IMG/VR virus record: IMGVR_UViG_3300032294_002612
Location: 62,001 to 126,000 of that record
DNA length: 64,000 nt
Source: a virus
Reading direction: 5' to 3' (one strand)
Positions within the stretch are counted from its first letter, which is position 1; each line of letters starts with the position of its first letter. The position numbers were made by a program, and so were the translations under genes. This document shows, piece by piece, positions 30,747-40,384 of the stretch. The notes below the pieces were generated by a model that was given only the letters and a program-made list of their open reading frames with translations, was not told the DNA's origin and did not search any database.

Positions 30747-31777
30747 AAATAAGTAATATTTCCTACTTGTTTAAGAGCGTGATTAATCATGCTAATATCA
30801 TCTCGACTAACCGATTTTAGTTTAGAAATCTCTTCTAATGCTGGTTTAAAATATGGCGCATGATCCAGAATAAATGTTTTAAAATGGGCGTCACTAAAGA
30901 ATAATGAAGTGATACGTTCATTATCAATTGTTGGTAGGAAAAATTTCATATAATCCGCTTTTCTCTTAATAATTGGTAACGCCGCTTGAAAATTGTTTTC
31001 ATCTTCAAAAAACTTTTGAGCTTTCTTTGCATCTTTCAATTTATAAAGACTTTTAATTTTATCTTCAAGGCTACCAAGTTTTAGAGTAGCAATTAATTTT
31101 GTGGGATTAGTTTCCATTGGGAGGACATCAAATACGTCACCCCCTTCTTTCTGAATTTCTAGGGCATAATCAAGCCTACGTGGAGAAACGAGTTTTTTAG
31201 CTTTATCTGGCATCCCATTCCACCATTCAAGTGCGGACTTGGCCCAATCATTACCGAATTTATTTTGAAAATATTCAATATCAGGAATGAACGGAACTTT
31301 AATACGAACTTGAAAACGGTCTACTTGGGCGCCATCAAGTTCTTCAACGTCATATTCTTCATCATCATCGCTTGGATTAATTGCGGCCCAAACGACTTTT
31401 AAATTGGGAAACTTACGACCATTGATACTTTTAAACTGAATCAATTCCATGGTAGCATTACGTATTTTCTTATGACTACGATTATATTCGTCAAAAAATA
31501 TGGCTTTTAGATTTGTATCAACCATCCTTTTAGGAAGGACAAAATCTAAATAAGATATATCTTTTGATATCGATTCTTTAGGCACTCCGATTAGGTCCAC
31601 CCAAGGGTCAAGAGTGCTACTTGAGAAATAAATCCAACCATTTTCTCCGAAATTTTCATTAAAAATTTTTTCAATAATTGCTGTTTTTCCTACTCCGTGA
31701 CGACCTTCTAATAAAACATTTTTATTTAATTTTAAATAAAGGCGCAATTTTTCTTCTAACATGTGTGCGGTTAACAT
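30743..31777 (-). CDS. MoxR-type AAA+ ATPase
   Basis: Start at MLTAHMLEEKLRLYLKLNKN; a longer in-frame extension is a hydrophobic shadow of the next gene. About 344 residues: Walker A EGRHGVGKTAI (about 25), Walker B KAIFFDEYNRS (about 91), sensor INPSDDD and R-finger region QVDRFQVRI. MoxR ATPases work with von Willebrand factor A proteins as chaperones; the VWA partner is encoded at 32627-33865 in the same direction, with two small genes between. Confidence 0.85.
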   Translation of the reverse strand: MLTAHMLEEKLRLYLKLNKNVLLEGRHGVGKTAIIEKIFNENFGENGWIYFSSSTLDPWVDLIGVPKESISKDISYLDFVLPKRMVDTNLKAIFFDEYNRSHKKIRNATMELIQFKSINGRKFPNLKVVWAAINPSDDDEEYDVEELDGAQVDRFQVRIKVPFIPDIEYFQNKFGNDWAKSALEWWNGMPDKAKKLVSPRRLDYALEIQKEGGDVFDVLPMETNPTKLIATLKLGSLEDKIKSLYKLKDAKKAQKFFEDENNFQAALPIIKRKADYMKFFLPTIDNERITSLFFSDAHFKTFILDHAPYFKPALEEISKLKSVSRDDISMINHALKQVGNITYF

Positions 31778-31862
31778 ATTTTTGTATAAGTTATAGTAAT
31801 AACTATAGACTATTATGACGAAACAAGCAAGAAAAAAAATAAAAGAAAAATATAAATAACTT

Positions 31863-32156
31863 TTATAAAAACTTATGTATCGATTTATATAAAATACAAG
31901 CAAATAAATGCGTAACCAACCCACAACAAATATTTGTTAAAATAAATAAATTTAAATCTAGTATTATCGGGTTGTATAGAAATGATACAAATAACCCTAC
32001 CCAAAAACTACTACATTCTGGACATAGAAGGGGCCTTCTTACGTATGGTATTTTAGCAACAAAATTTCTTACTGGGGCAAGAATATCTGTGAAACTCCAC
32101 ATATAGGAAAAACTTAAACTAATACAAAGATAATATAATAAATCAAAAAAGTGCAT
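31863..32156 (-). CDS. Small membrane protein, DUF1360-like, 97 residues
   Basis: Three hydrophobic helices and the motif RPLLCPECSSFWVGLFVS. The (L)CxxCxxFWxG pattern defines the DUF1360-type family of phage and Bacillus membrane proteins of unknown function. A related-looking protein occurs at 59756-60154. Confidence 0.65.
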   Translation of the reverse strand: MHFFDLLYYLCISLSFSYMWSFTDILAPVRNFVAKIPYVRRPLLCPECSSFWVGLFVSFLYNPIILDLNLFILTNICCGLVTHLFACILYKSIHKFL

Positions 32157-32162
32157 AATTTT

Positions 32163-32600
32163 TTATATGAAATAAACATGCAATTTACCATCAGAAGAAA
32201 TTGCTGTCGAGAAATTTCTAAACATTCCCCTATCTTTGTGTACATTCTCAATAAATTTTTTAAATTGTTCTTCAGTATTTTCAATTATAAACATTCTTCC
32301 AGAATATGATTTTGGAGCTAAAGCTGCGTAATCAATATTTAAAGCTTCTTGCGCTTTTTCAAAATTAGCCGGAACAGAAAGAAAATTATTTAATAAATTT
32401 AATGATTTATTCGGATTCTTAAGAAGTTCGGTTTCAACTTTTTTTACGCATCCGCAGTTTGGATTTGTTGAGGCACTTTCAATATCTGCATAAATATTCG
32501 GAAATTCAGACTGTAAAGTTGATTTAAATTCATTTGAAATTTTAATTAAATTCAAAATGATTTTGTCAAAATATAGTTCTTTTTCTTTTGGAAGATTCAT
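32163..32600 (-). CDS. Hypothetical protein, 145 residues
   Basis: MNLPKEKELYFDKIILNLIK at the start; a CGC motif near residue 49; a C-terminal domain MFIIENTEEQFKKFIENVHK ending DGKLHVYFI. Its own promoter lies at 32606-32634, overlapping the stop of the VWA gene. Function unknown. Confidence 0.65.
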   Translation of the reverse strand: MNLPKEKELYFDKIILNLIKISNEFKSTLQSEFPNIYADIESASTNPNCGCVKKVETELLKNPNKSLNLLNNFLSVPANFEKAQEALNIDYAALAPKSYSGRMFIIENTEEQFKKFIENVHKDRGMFRNFSTAISSDGKLHVYFI

Positions 32601-32605
32601 ATTGT

Positions 32606-32634
32606 ATATTATCTATTATTAATTAATTATTCAA
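32606..32634 (-). promoter_or_regulatory. Sigma70-type promoter
   Basis: TTGAAT, 17-bp spacer, TAATAT on the minus strand, 5 bp upstream of the ATG at 32600. Confidence 0.6.
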
Positions 32635-33865
32635 AATTTTTTAATTCATGAATTTTACAACCGTTAGGAATATAAGCTGTTGTTCCGTCATCTGTGAGAA
32701 ACCAGTTCCATTTTTTTCTTTGATCTTCTGGAATTTGCGCTCCATTACCCCATCCATCAGTAAGTACCCAAACAAAAGGTTTTGTTTTATTTTTATTGTA
32801 AATAAAATCGGTAATACAACGGAAACTTGTTCCTCCACCACCATCAAGTTTTTGTTTTTTTAAATCTACTTCATATACTATTGTATCGAAAGCAAAGTAT
32901 TTAACATCAAATTTTTCTGGATCAAGACTTTTCGCAGCATGGAAAAAACGCGGAGCTAGCCCCCAACATGAACCGCTTGTATCCATAAAAAACCAAGTTG
33001 CAATTTTTTCGCTTTCGGTTTTTCTTAATGTTTGTTCTATATCAGAAGGTAGGAAGATATTAAAATTAAGATTATAAAGACGACGATCTCTCATTATCCA
33101 ATGAGATTCTAAACCTTCGTCTTTAGACATTTTCTTTTCAAAGCGTCGAATAACACTTTCCCATTTTTTCTTATATTGCGTTGGTTTATTTTCAATTTTT
33201 TGAATTAAACCACCTTTGGTATTACCTATAGATTTATCGTCATTTTTACGAGCATTTTTTTCTGAGTCTTCAGAAATATTTTTTAGACTTTCAGAGTCTT
33301 CTTCGGAAAGGTTATTGATAATTTCTTGGACGGACTCTTCAGGAAAATCTCCGAGACCACTATGATCATTAACAAGACGTTTATTTTTTACAAATTTTGC
33401 GTCTTTTAACAGTCTATTATAATAATATTCAAAATTATTCCATGGTAGAATATTTGGATCATTATCAAATGAATTATCTAACCAATAGTATTCTGTTTTA
33501 GGATCAATCTCTTTACGATTGAATCTAAAATATTTTACAAGGCTTTCATTTACAACAATATCCATAGCTTGATTTGCTAAGTTGGACATTTTTTTCCCGA
33601 CACGCTTGCCATGTGAATTAATCACATGCAAACATTCATGTGCGATAATAAACTTTTTATTATGATCAGATTGTTCACCCCAAAACTTTTTATTAATTAA
33701 AAATTCAATACAGTTACCTTCTTTATTAAAACCCACGCATGCAGTAGGAACATCATTACTATAAATAGGCTTAACCAAGCGCCAAAATTGATAAAATACC
33801 CCATGATGCTCAAGAAGAGATTCCAGAATTTGTCTGTATTCTTCATATGTAAGATTTTGGTTCAC
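32627..33865 (-). CDS. VWA-domain protein with metallopeptidase-like N-terminus
   Basis: 412 residues; the start codon is GTG. N-terminal HECLHVINSHGKR (about 80-92) resembles DUF2201-type putative metallopeptidases; an acidic Ser/Asp-rich linker follows (about 190-230); the C-terminal VWA-like domain has the MIDAS DTSGS (about 302) and GGGGTSF (about 345). Family knowledge: MoxR-VWA pairs assemble or activate protein complexes. The MoxR ATPase is at 30743-31777. Confidence 0.82.
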   Translation of the reverse strand: MNQNLTYEEYRQILESLLEHHGVFYQFWRLVKPIYSNDVPTACVGFNKEGNCIEFLINKKFWGEQSDHNKKFIIAHECLHVINSHGKRVGKKMSNLANQAMDIVVNESLVKYFRFNRKEIDPKTEYYWLDNSFDNDPNILPWNNFEYYYNRLLKDAKFVKNKRLVNDHSGLGDFPEESVQEIINNLSEEDSESLKNISEDSEKNARKNDDKSIGNTKGGLIQKIENKPTQYKKKWESVIRRFEKKMSKDEGLESHWIMRDRRLYNLNFNIFLPSDIEQTLRKTESEKIATWFFMDTSGSCWGLAPRFFHAAKSLDPEKFDVKYFAFDTIVYEVDLKKQKLDGGGGTSFRCITDFIYNKNKTKPFVWVLTDGWGNGAQIPEDQRKKWNWFLTDDGTTAYIPNGCKIHELKNFE

Positions 33866-34149
33866 AAAAATTCTTTTTCAGCGGCTTGTCTAAGCTCTTC
33901 AGCATCTTGATAATAACCAGCATTAGCTAAAATTGTTGGAGCGTAAAGAATCCAATGTTCTCCCTCATCTTTCATTTTATCGTGAAAAACTCTTAAAACA
34001 GCCCCAAGTTGGATTGAATCTTCTTCTGTTTTTAAAGATTCTAAAATAGATTCTACGCCGCGTGTTGCAATTTCTGACGGCTCGGAGTCAATACTCGCTT
34101 TTATATTTTTTGACCAGTCAACGCCTTCTATTGTCCATGTTACTATCAT
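33862..34149 (-). CDS. Hypothetical protein, 95 residues
   Basis: MIVTWTIEGVDWSKNIKASI at the start, then helices (EIATRGVESILESLKTEEDS, YYQDAEELRQAAEKEF). Overlaps the VWA gene by 4 bp and has its own promoter, so it leads the MoxR/VWA operon. Confidence 0.65.
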   Translation of the reverse strand: MIVTWTIEGVDWSKNIKASIDSEPSEIATRGVESILESLKTEEDSIQLGAVLRVFHDKMKDEGEHWILYAPTILANAGYYQDAEELRQAAEKEFL

Positions 34150-34158
34150 ATAATCAAT

Positions 34159-34187
34159 ATGATAGAATAATTTTAAATTTATGTAAA
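34159..34187 (-). promoter_or_regulatory. Sigma70-type promoter for the MoxR/VWA operon
   Basis: TTTACA, 17-bp spacer, TATCAT on the minus strand, 9 bp upstream of the ATG at 34149. Confidence 0.65.
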
Positions 34188-34201
34188 GCTTATTTTAAGC
34201 T
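34187..34201 (-). terminator. Weak hairpin after the capsid-type gene
   Basis: AGCTTA-AAA-TAAGCT on the minus strand spans the stop of 34195-35421; the following T-run is poor, so termination is uncertain. Confidence 0.3.
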
Positions 34202-35421
34202 CCGACTTTTTTACTTGGACTCCATCCCCATTGACAACTCCAATAACGCGCGCGGTCTTTTGGCCCCGGATTTTGACAATTATGACGAGCCCTAAAATTA
34301 CGCCTACGTTCTGGGTCGTCGCGCCGAATCTCCATTTTGGGATCGCCAAATCTTACAATAACAACATTACCACTTTTATTCCTAACATATACCGCAAATT
34401 TTTTAGGACCACCTGGAGTTCTAAATGGCTTATTCAAAGTAACTTTTCTACCTTGATATTCAGCACCTTGAGCTTTTTTCCAAGCTTCTGGCGATGGGCG
34501 ATCTTTATCACCAGGTTTTGCTGGCTTATAATTTTTGCCTTCTCTCTTTTTCTTTCGTCTAATATTCTCCCAAAGTCCAGGCCTTTCTTTAGCAATGTCA
34601 ATTTCTACAACATCATTCTCATCAAATGCGACTTCTTCGGCGGAAACATATTCAGATTCTTCTGGAATATAAAGATTATCTTCATTAAGATCTTCTGCTG
34701 AAGCATCCATTTCAGACTCTTCATAATCTTCTTCCTCTTCATTTTCTTCAACAAACATTACATAATTATGTATAGTAAGCATGTAATCTTCTGTAATAGC
34801 AATTTTGCCTTGCAACCAAGATTCGGTTAAATTTTCTTTAACCATTGGATTTTCTAACGATTGTAAAATATTATCAGCATGTTTTTTAATTGAATTTAAA
34901 GAACCAACAGACATTTCTAAAAAGTCATTTTTATATTCTTCTAAACTTTCAGCTGCTTTAATATTATATTCTTCTTTAATTGTTTGTGGTAAAGCTTTTA
35001 CAAATTCAGGTCCTTTACTTTTTACTTTACGAACTAAACGGCGTTTAAAATCTTCATAATTTTTGCCTTTACTTCTACCAAAACTATTTACGGCATCTTT
35101 AACATCTGCTGGAGATACAATCGGGAAACTTCTTTCTTGTGGATAAAGAAAATCACTATCTTTTAACTCACTACGTTTTTTCCCACTATAAGTTTTTTGT
35201 GCAGCTTCTACGCATTCTTCGCATTCAAAATTAATTAATACTTCATTGTTACCTTCTCCAACTGATGCGCTTGCACTTGCTTTAGCTTTTTTCCATTGTG
35301 AATAACATACTGCAACACGCTGTTTAGTATCTTTAAAATCTTTATTCATTGTTTCATTTCCAGCGCAACGTGAAATGAAATCTCCCTGTTTTTCTGATTT
35401 TTTGGGTAAAGGTAAAGGCAT
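34195..35421 (-). CDS. Probable prohead/capsid-maturation protein, 408 residues
   Basis: The N-terminus LPKKSEKQGDFISRCAGNET...QRVAVCYSQW is the ISRCM...K-x-R-x-AVCYSxW motif common at the start or end of phage prohead-core and maturation proteins. The C-terminal 90 residues (KFAVYVRNKSGNVVIVRFGD, IRRDDPERRRNFRARHNC, YWSCQWGW) form a recurrent Cys-containing phage domain. The middle is helical then very acidic (EEEEDYEESE). A GTGTAAAT element lies 10 bp upstream of the start. Assignment to head morphogenesis is by motif and late-promoter context. Confidence 0.65.
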   Translation of the reverse strand: MPLPLPKKSEKQGDFISRCAGNETMNKDFKDTKQRVAVCYSQWKKAKASASASVGEGNNEVLINFECEECVEAAQKTYSGKKRSELKDSDFLYPQERSFPIVSPADVKDAVNSFGRSKGKNYEDFKRRLVRKVKSKGPEFVKALPQTIKEEYNIKAAESLEEYKNDFLEMSVGSLNSIKKHADNILQSLENPMVKENLTESWLQGKIAITEDYMLTIHNYVMFVEENEEEEDYEESEMDASAEDLNEDNLYIPEESEYVSAEEVAFDENDVVEIDIAKERPGLWENIRRKKKREGKNYKPAKPGDKDRPSPEAWKKAQGAEYQGRKVTLNKPFRTPGGPKKFAVYVRNKSGNVVIVRFGDPKMEIRRDDPERRRNFRARHNCQNPGPKDRARYWSCQWGWSPSKKVGA

Positions 35422-35431
35422 AATATAATAT

Positions 35432-35437
35432 TTACAC
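35432..35437 (-). promoter_or_regulatory. Putative late promoter element GTGTAA
   Basis: Minus-strand GGTGTAAATATTATATT, 10 bp before the ATG at 35421 of the capsid-type gene. Confidence 0.5.
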
Positions 35438-35453
35438 CTATTAATTTGATAAT

Positions 35454-37988
35454 TTACTTCAAATCTCTCATGTTTTTATATATTTTACAATCCTGCTTTA
35501 CAATCTCATCGGCAAATATTGCATCAGTTCCTTTGAGACGACCTTTAACAATAACAATATCTCCTTCTTCTGGAAATTGACCGCCATTTTTAGCTTTACA
35601 ATCTTCAAAAAGATTAAAACGCCCATCGAACATTAATACGGAAACTTTCCCAGTGTCATCAGAAACAGTAGCTTTAAAAAATTTATTGCCATTCCTTGAC
35701 TTAGACTGTCTTGGTGTTTCGGTAATTTCACCAATAATTAATACCCTGTCATTATCCTCTTTTGTTTCAAAAGCGTCTTTAATAGTAATAAAGTTGTGAT
35801 TACCTTGTTTAAAGATGCTTGTAAGATTTTCGCTATAACTAAAACCCAGACAATTCTTTTCATAAAAATAATTAGTAAGTGCTTCATTACGACTATTTAA
35901 TTCATAGATTTGTTTGTAAGACGCATACTTTTTCTTAAATGTTTCAAAACGCGATTCTTTAATTTGCTTTTTATCTACAAGCAGTTGAATAATACTAAGA
36001 ATATTTTTATTTTCTCCTTCATCGTGCAAACCCTTGACAAGACGTTTTTCTTTATCGGTTAAGAGATTAAAGGCTTGAACCTGTAAAACAAGATGTGGGC
36101 GTGACGAACCAAGATCGTCAAGCGCTCCAGCTTGAATAAGGGATGAAACAATACCAATGTTTAATCCGGCCTGTTTTGCAGCCAAGAAACAATCGATCTT
36201 ATTATCATATTCCCCACGGAATTTAATAAGTTTTTCAATTGAGCTATCCGAAACACCTTTAATTGCACTTAATCCATATCTGATATTTTTACTCTCGACT
36301 GTAAATCCTATGTCTGACTTCAATAAGCTCGGTGGAAGCAATTTTATATTAAAATAAGGCAGTTCTCTCTCAATCTGTCTGATTTCATCCATGGGATCAG
36401 GAAGCTTTTGAATAGCATTAAGACATGCCGTAAAAAATTCCAAAGGATACTTATATTTGAGATAAACAGTTAAAGCTCCGAGATAGGCTACACAATACGA
36501 GTGTGATTTATTAAAACTGTAGTCAGCGGAATCCAACATGACTTTCCAGATCGCTTCCGCAACCTGTTCTCCAAACCCATTCTTTTCACAAGTTTCGAAA
36601 ACTTTATCTTTCCATTTTGGCATTTCGTCCCGTTTCTTTTTACCAATAATACGGCGAATATATTCAGATTCGTCAGCTGTAAAACCAACCGTGACGAGAG
36701 CTTGAATTAACTGCTCTTGATACAATGGAAGATTACGCGTTTCCGCAAATACTGGCGCAAGTTTTTCGTGAGGAGCTTCTCCGCTAAAATTAATATAATC
36801 TTTTTCATATGCTAACGCTCCAGGTCGGGCGATAGCATTTACGTCACTCAAATGTGCGATATTGGCTGGACGAATATTTTTACAAACACGATAGGCGCAA
36901 TCAGCGCTGATTTGATAAAGTCCATAAGGAAGTAAATCTTCACGTTGAAGATGAGTATAAACTTCTTCATTATCATCAAGATTAATATCTTCAAATTTTT
37001 CTGGAATTAATTCAAATACATTTTTAATAATCTCATTACTAATAAGGCCAAGAAGATCAAGCTTAATACCAAATTTAGCAGCAGTATTCATTTCATAAGA
37101 AATGGTCAACTCACCTTCTTTATTAATCTCGACAGGGGCAAACTTGTCAAGAGGATAATACGAAAGAAAATATCCGCTTGCATGAGTAGATTTGCCACGA
37201 ATTAATCCGCGCAATTTTAAAGCTACTTGGTAAGTTTCTGCGTAGCGATCAGCCCAATCACGAAATTTTTCGCTGTTCTTGTAAGAATCTTCAATATCTT
37301 CCACAACTCCGAAATGCTTGCCAATAGTATCTGCCAAATGACTAGCATCTTCTTCCGAAGCCTCATTCATGATTTTAAAAACATCTTTAACCAGAATCTT
37401 TCCAGAAAAAGTAGAAACAGAAGAAATTTTGCATACTTTATTCGGATAGCATTTTTTAAGCCACTCAATAATCTCATCACGAACTCCACCCAAGTTAATA
37501 TCAACGTCTGGAGCAAGATCTCCTTGAATATAAGTAACTCCGTCAATGACTTCTTTTTTAGCGCGAGTTTTAGAAATAAAACGAGTAAAGAAAAGATTCT
37601 TATCAATCGGATCAACACCAGTAACGCCAATCAAATAGAAAATAAGACTACCCGCCGCTGAACCACGACCCCAGTCAATAAAAGCTCCAAGCTGACGAGC
37701 TTTGTTTATAACACGCCAAACAAGAAGAAAGTAATCAATAAAACCTAAATCTTTAACAATGTCAAATTCTTCTTTGATACGATCAAGATAGATTTTCTTT
37801 TTATGCTCTGGGACTTTATCACGAAACTTTTTCCATCCTTCATTTACTAATTGTTGAAGGAATTGTTCGTTTGTTTCTGCTTTTTCAGCCAATAAACCTT
37901 TCTCTTCTTTTGTAAAAGAAATATTTGGCAACCTCACAAGGTTGACATTTTTCATCTCAATATTTTTAAATTTTTCTAAAAATTTCAT
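35454..37988 (-). CDS. dnaE: DNA polymerase III alpha, polymerase domain
   Basis: 844 residues lacking the N-terminal PHP domain. DWGRGSAAGSLIFYLIGVTG (about 63-82) and the catalytic PDVDIN (about 117-122) are the C-family polymerase hallmarks; KSTHASGYFLS, LPLYQEQLIQALVTVGFT and YSFNKSHSYCVAYLGALTVY follow, then the helix-hairpin-helix region and an OB-fold near the C-terminus (about 735-830). It overlaps the exonuclease gene by 4 bp, which in turn overlaps a PHP gene. This is the phage replicase. Confidence 0.95.
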   Translation of the reverse strand: MKFLEKFKNIEMKNVNLVRLPNISFTKEEKGLLAEKAETNEQFLQQLVNEGWKKFRDKVPEHKKKIYLDRIKEEFDIVKDLGFIDYFLLVWRVINKARQLGAFIDWGRGSAAGSLIFYLIGVTGVDPIDKNLFFTRFISKTRAKKEVIDGVTYIQGDLAPDVDINLGGVRDEIIEWLKKCYPNKVCKISSVSTFSGKILVKDVFKIMNEASEEDASHLADTIGKHFGVVEDIEDSYKNSEKFRDWADRYAETYQVALKLRGLIRGKSTHASGYFLSYYPLDKFAPVEINKEGELTISYEMNTAAKFGIKLDLLGLISNEIIKNVFELIPEKFEDINLDDNEEVYTHLQREDLLPYGLYQISADCAYRVCKNIRPANIAHLSDVNAIARPGALAYEKDYINFSGEAPHEKLAPVFAETRNLPLYQEQLIQALVTVGFTADESEYIRRIIGKKKRDEMPKWKDKVFETCEKNGFGEQVAEAIWKVMLDSADYSFNKSHSYCVAYLGALTVYLKYKYPLEFFTACLNAIQKLPDPMDEIRQIERELPYFNIKLLPPSLLKSDIGFTVESKNIRYGLSAIKGVSDSSIEKLIKFRGEYDNKIDCFLAAKQAGLNIGIVSSLIQAGALDDLGSSRPHLVLQVQAFNLLTDKEKRLVKGLHDEGENKNILSIIQLLVDKKQIKESRFETFKKKYASYKQIYELNSRNEALTNYFYEKNCLGFSYSENLTSIFKQGNHNFITIKDAFETKEDNDRVLIIGEITETPRQSKSRNGNKFFKATVSDDTGKVSVLMFDGRFNLFEDCKAKNGGQFPEEGDIVIVKGRLKGTDAIFADEIVKQDCKIYKNMRDLK

Positions 37989-38617
37989 ATTTCAATAGTC
38001 AAAATTTGTTTCTTAAAGATCTCAATACACAACCAATTGTCGTATTCGGCATCGTGAGCGCGATTTTCATCATATGGAATATCATAAAGACCCGCCAGAT
38101 GTTTTACTGAAGTTTTAACGCCTTTCTTAACATAATGATACATTTGGTATTGCCAAGCAGTTCTGTTTTCTGGAACCGTCTTTAATCCCATATATATACC
38201 TTTTTGAATACATTGTATATCTAAAACACGATCAAGATAAGAAAAATCTGATTTAAGTCCCAATAGTCGGCGTAATGTATTAATAACATAAACATCGTAC
38301 CCAAAAAGATTTGCGCCAACAATTAAGTATTCGGGATTATAAAGATAACTTTCAAAAAGTTCTAAAACCTCTTTTGGGTCTTTAGCTTTCTCTTTCCAGT
38401 TATTGTAATCGAAACGCGTAATTCTAGCTGCATCCGCAGACACGTTTAGATCTTTCCAATAAAGAAGATGGTCTTCGTTTTTAGTAATTTTATTATTTTC
38501 ATAAACCATCCAAGACAATTGCCATGGCCTTGCCAAGGCAAGGGCCAGCGATTCGGTTTCGGTATCAAAAACAATATATTTTTGTTTTTTATTAAAACGC
38601 AAAAGATTACTCTGCAT
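37985..38617 (-). CDS. DnaQ-like 3'-5' proofreading exonuclease
   Basis: 210 residues of the DEDDh family: ExoI YIVFDTETES (about 14-23), ExoII GANLFGYDVYVINTL (about 103-117), ExoIII H-D-AEYDNWL (about 189-197). Proofreads the replicase encoded immediately downstream. It overlaps both neighbours (PHP gene by 11 bp, polymerase by 4 bp), so all three subunits are probably made in balance. Confidence 0.9.
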   Translation of the reverse strand: MQSNLLRFNKKQKYIVFDTETESLALALARPWQLSWMVYENNKITKNEDHLLYWKDLNVSADAARITRFDYNNWKEKAKDPKEVLELFESYLYNPEYLIVGANLFGYDVYVINTLRRLLGLKSDFSYLDRVLDIQCIQKGIYMGLKTVPENRTAWQYQMYHYVKKGVKTSVKHLAGLYDIPYDENRAHDAEYDNWLCIEIFKKQILTIEI

Positions 38618-39377
38618 TTTCTTTCAGTGCCTCCATACAAAATTCTTGACTACCGAAGTGTCTCAACTCTGGTTTTTGAAAAGTCGTTCGATTAAGAATG
38701 CAACGATAAGTCATATATGCTTTAAAGTCTTTACGCTCACGATAATAAATAGTTTTGGATGGAATAATTTCATGATCTTTAATAGTTTCTTGAATATGAT
38801 TAATTAAAAGACCATCAAATGGCAAACCATTATTTTCAATAAAATAAACTGGATCTGTAAAATCTAATTCTGGAACGCATTGGCGACCATAAAGAAGATT
38901 ATAATAAACGTAAGAATCGTAAAATGGAACAGCAAGCGAGAGATTTTTACTCCAATTCTCTTTTAAAGTTTTAAAATCAAGACGGGCTTTCCCGTTGTAG
39001 ATTCCTATTGTAGTAGAAATATTATGCAATTTGATTAAATCAGTAAAAGAATTTTGAAGTGCAAAAATAATAAATTTGCTTTCTGTCAATTCTGACTCTG
39101 GAGTTTTATTTTCAATATCCTGACAAACATTTACTCGATACCCAAAACGTAAATTTAATTTTGCTTTCTTTGAATTTTCGTAGGCTTCTACCATACCAGT
39201 TAAGGTATTATCAACAATAAATACGTCTTCAATACCATAGTCTTTACAGATATCGAAAACAGAATCGGGCTGGTTTAAGGCTCGCTCCTCTATAGGAGCG
39301 TATGGCTCTAGAGTAAGAACCGAACTCAATGAGTAGTTTGATCTAAAGATTGGTAACATTAAATCTAATATTATCAA
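38607..39377 (-). CDS. PHP domain of DNA polymerase III, separate gene
   Basis: 256 residues resembling the N-terminal PHP region of DnaE/PolC: LPIFRSNYSLSSVLT in place of the usual LHxHSxYS, a DICKDYGIEDVFIVDNTLTG strand-helix matching the A-x-x-G-xxAxTDH region, FGYRVNV and a long C-terminal extension. Several metal-binding His/Asp are missing, so phosphoesterase activity is doubtful; a structural role in the replicase is likely. Its position directly before the exonuclease and polymerase genes is the strongest evidence. Confidence 0.75.
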   Translation of the reverse strand: MIILDLMLPIFRSNYSLSSVLTLEPYAPIEERALNQPDSVFDICKDYGIEDVFIVDNTLTGMVEAYENSKKAKLNLRFGYRVNVCQDIENKTPESELTESKFIIFALQNSFTDLIKLHNISTTIGIYNGKARLDFKTLKENWSKNLSLAVPFYDSYVYYNLLYGRQCVPELDFTDPVYFIENNGLPFDGLLINHIQETIKDHEIIPSKTIYYRERKDFKAYMTYRCILNRTTFQKPELRHFGSQEFCMEALKENAE

Positions 39378-39385
39378 TACTTTTT

Positions 39386-40381
39386 TTAAAAGTCAAAGTC
39401 ATTATTTGACTGAACTTGTTTCCAAGCGGGGCAGCCATCATATTTTCTTATTTCAATACGATATTCTGGTTTCAAATCTTTTTCTTTAAACTCTTCGTTT
39501 GCAAAAATAGATTTAATAGTTTTGCCTTCTTTATCTATAAGAACTTTATATTCAATTGAATCTAAATATGGACAGCGCCATCCAGATTTTGTTTTGCACA
39601 TCCATTTACGACTAAACTCGCTAGAGGCGAAATTTGATCGAGCCTTTTTTTCATCAAAGTTTTTTAAATATGTGCTAATATATTCAAGGTAGTGCTCAAA
39701 ACCAATTAACTCCTCCTCGTTGAAATGTGGACACTCTCTTTCTGGATCATCGGGATATCTCAAAAATAAGAATCGTACTAAAATATCTTTTTGTTTTTTG
39801 TATTTTTTACGAAGAGCTAGTGAGTACATCATTCCTTGTAGATTACTTTCTAATTCATCTCCTTTAAAAGCCTTCTTACTAGATTTAAAATCTCTAATAA
39901 TCATTTGGTTTTTATCTTTAAAAATACGATCAACAAACCCACCAATTCTGTATTTAGGCTCTTCGTTAGTAATATCAAATTCCCATTCAGAGCCAATAAG
40001 TTTATAATCCTCAATAAAATCAAATTTTAAACCAACTAAAATCATCTCATCTATACATTTAAGATTAGTTATTTCTTGGCCACTCTTTTTTAGGGGTGCT
40101 ACCATTTCATCTAAATCTAGTCCTTCGCGTTTAGCAGCCTTTATAATTAATTTAAAAACTGCTGGAGACTTTAAGCATGTTTTATTTTTTACAATTTTTT
40201 TAACGTAATGTTCATGCCGAGGATTGGCCAGCACTTCGAAAATTAAATGCGCTACAGTGCCACGCATTGCTCCAGAATTATTCTTTTGTGGCAGTTTAAG
40301 ATTATAATTGCAATAATACATCCAAGAGCATGATTGCAAGGTCTTGATTCTACTGGCTGAAAGTTTTACTAGTTCACTCAT
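39386..40381 (-). CDS. PD-(D/E)XK nuclease, RecB/Cas4-like
   Basis: 331 residues. LSASRIKTLQSCSWMYYCNY starts the typical RecB-nuclease domain; GTVAHLIFEVL (motif with His), GGFVDRIF and MIIRDFKSSKKAF (D...DxK), LQGMMYSLAL (QxxxY) complete it. C-terminal Cys residues (C-x8-C near KSGWRCPYL) may bind an Fe-S cluster as in Cas4/AddB. Probable 5'-3' or 3'-5' single-strand exonuclease for recombination-dependent replication. Confidence 0.85.
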   Translation of the reverse strand: MSELVKLSASRIKTLQSCSWMYYCNYNLKLPQKNNSGAMRGTVAHLIFEVLANPRHEHYVKKIVKNKTCLKSPAVFKLIIKAAKREGLDLDEMVAPLKKSGQEITNLKCIDEMILVGLKFDFIEDYKLIGSEWEFDITNEEPKYRIGGFVDRIFKDKNQMIIRDFKSSKKAFKGDELESNLQGMMYSLALRKKYKKQKDILVRFLFLRYPDDPERECPHFNEEELIGFEHYLEYISTYLKNFDEKKARSNFASSEFSRKWMCKTKSGWRCPYLDSIEYKVLIDKEGKTIKSIFANEEFKEKDLKPEYRIEIRKYDGCPAWKQVQSNNDFDF

Positions 40382-40384
40382 AAT

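Noticed and set aside
31778-31924. 49-codon hydrophobic extension of the MoxR gene
   Set aside because: It overlaps the downstream end of the DUF1360-like gene and lacks MoxR similarity; ATG 31777 is adequate.
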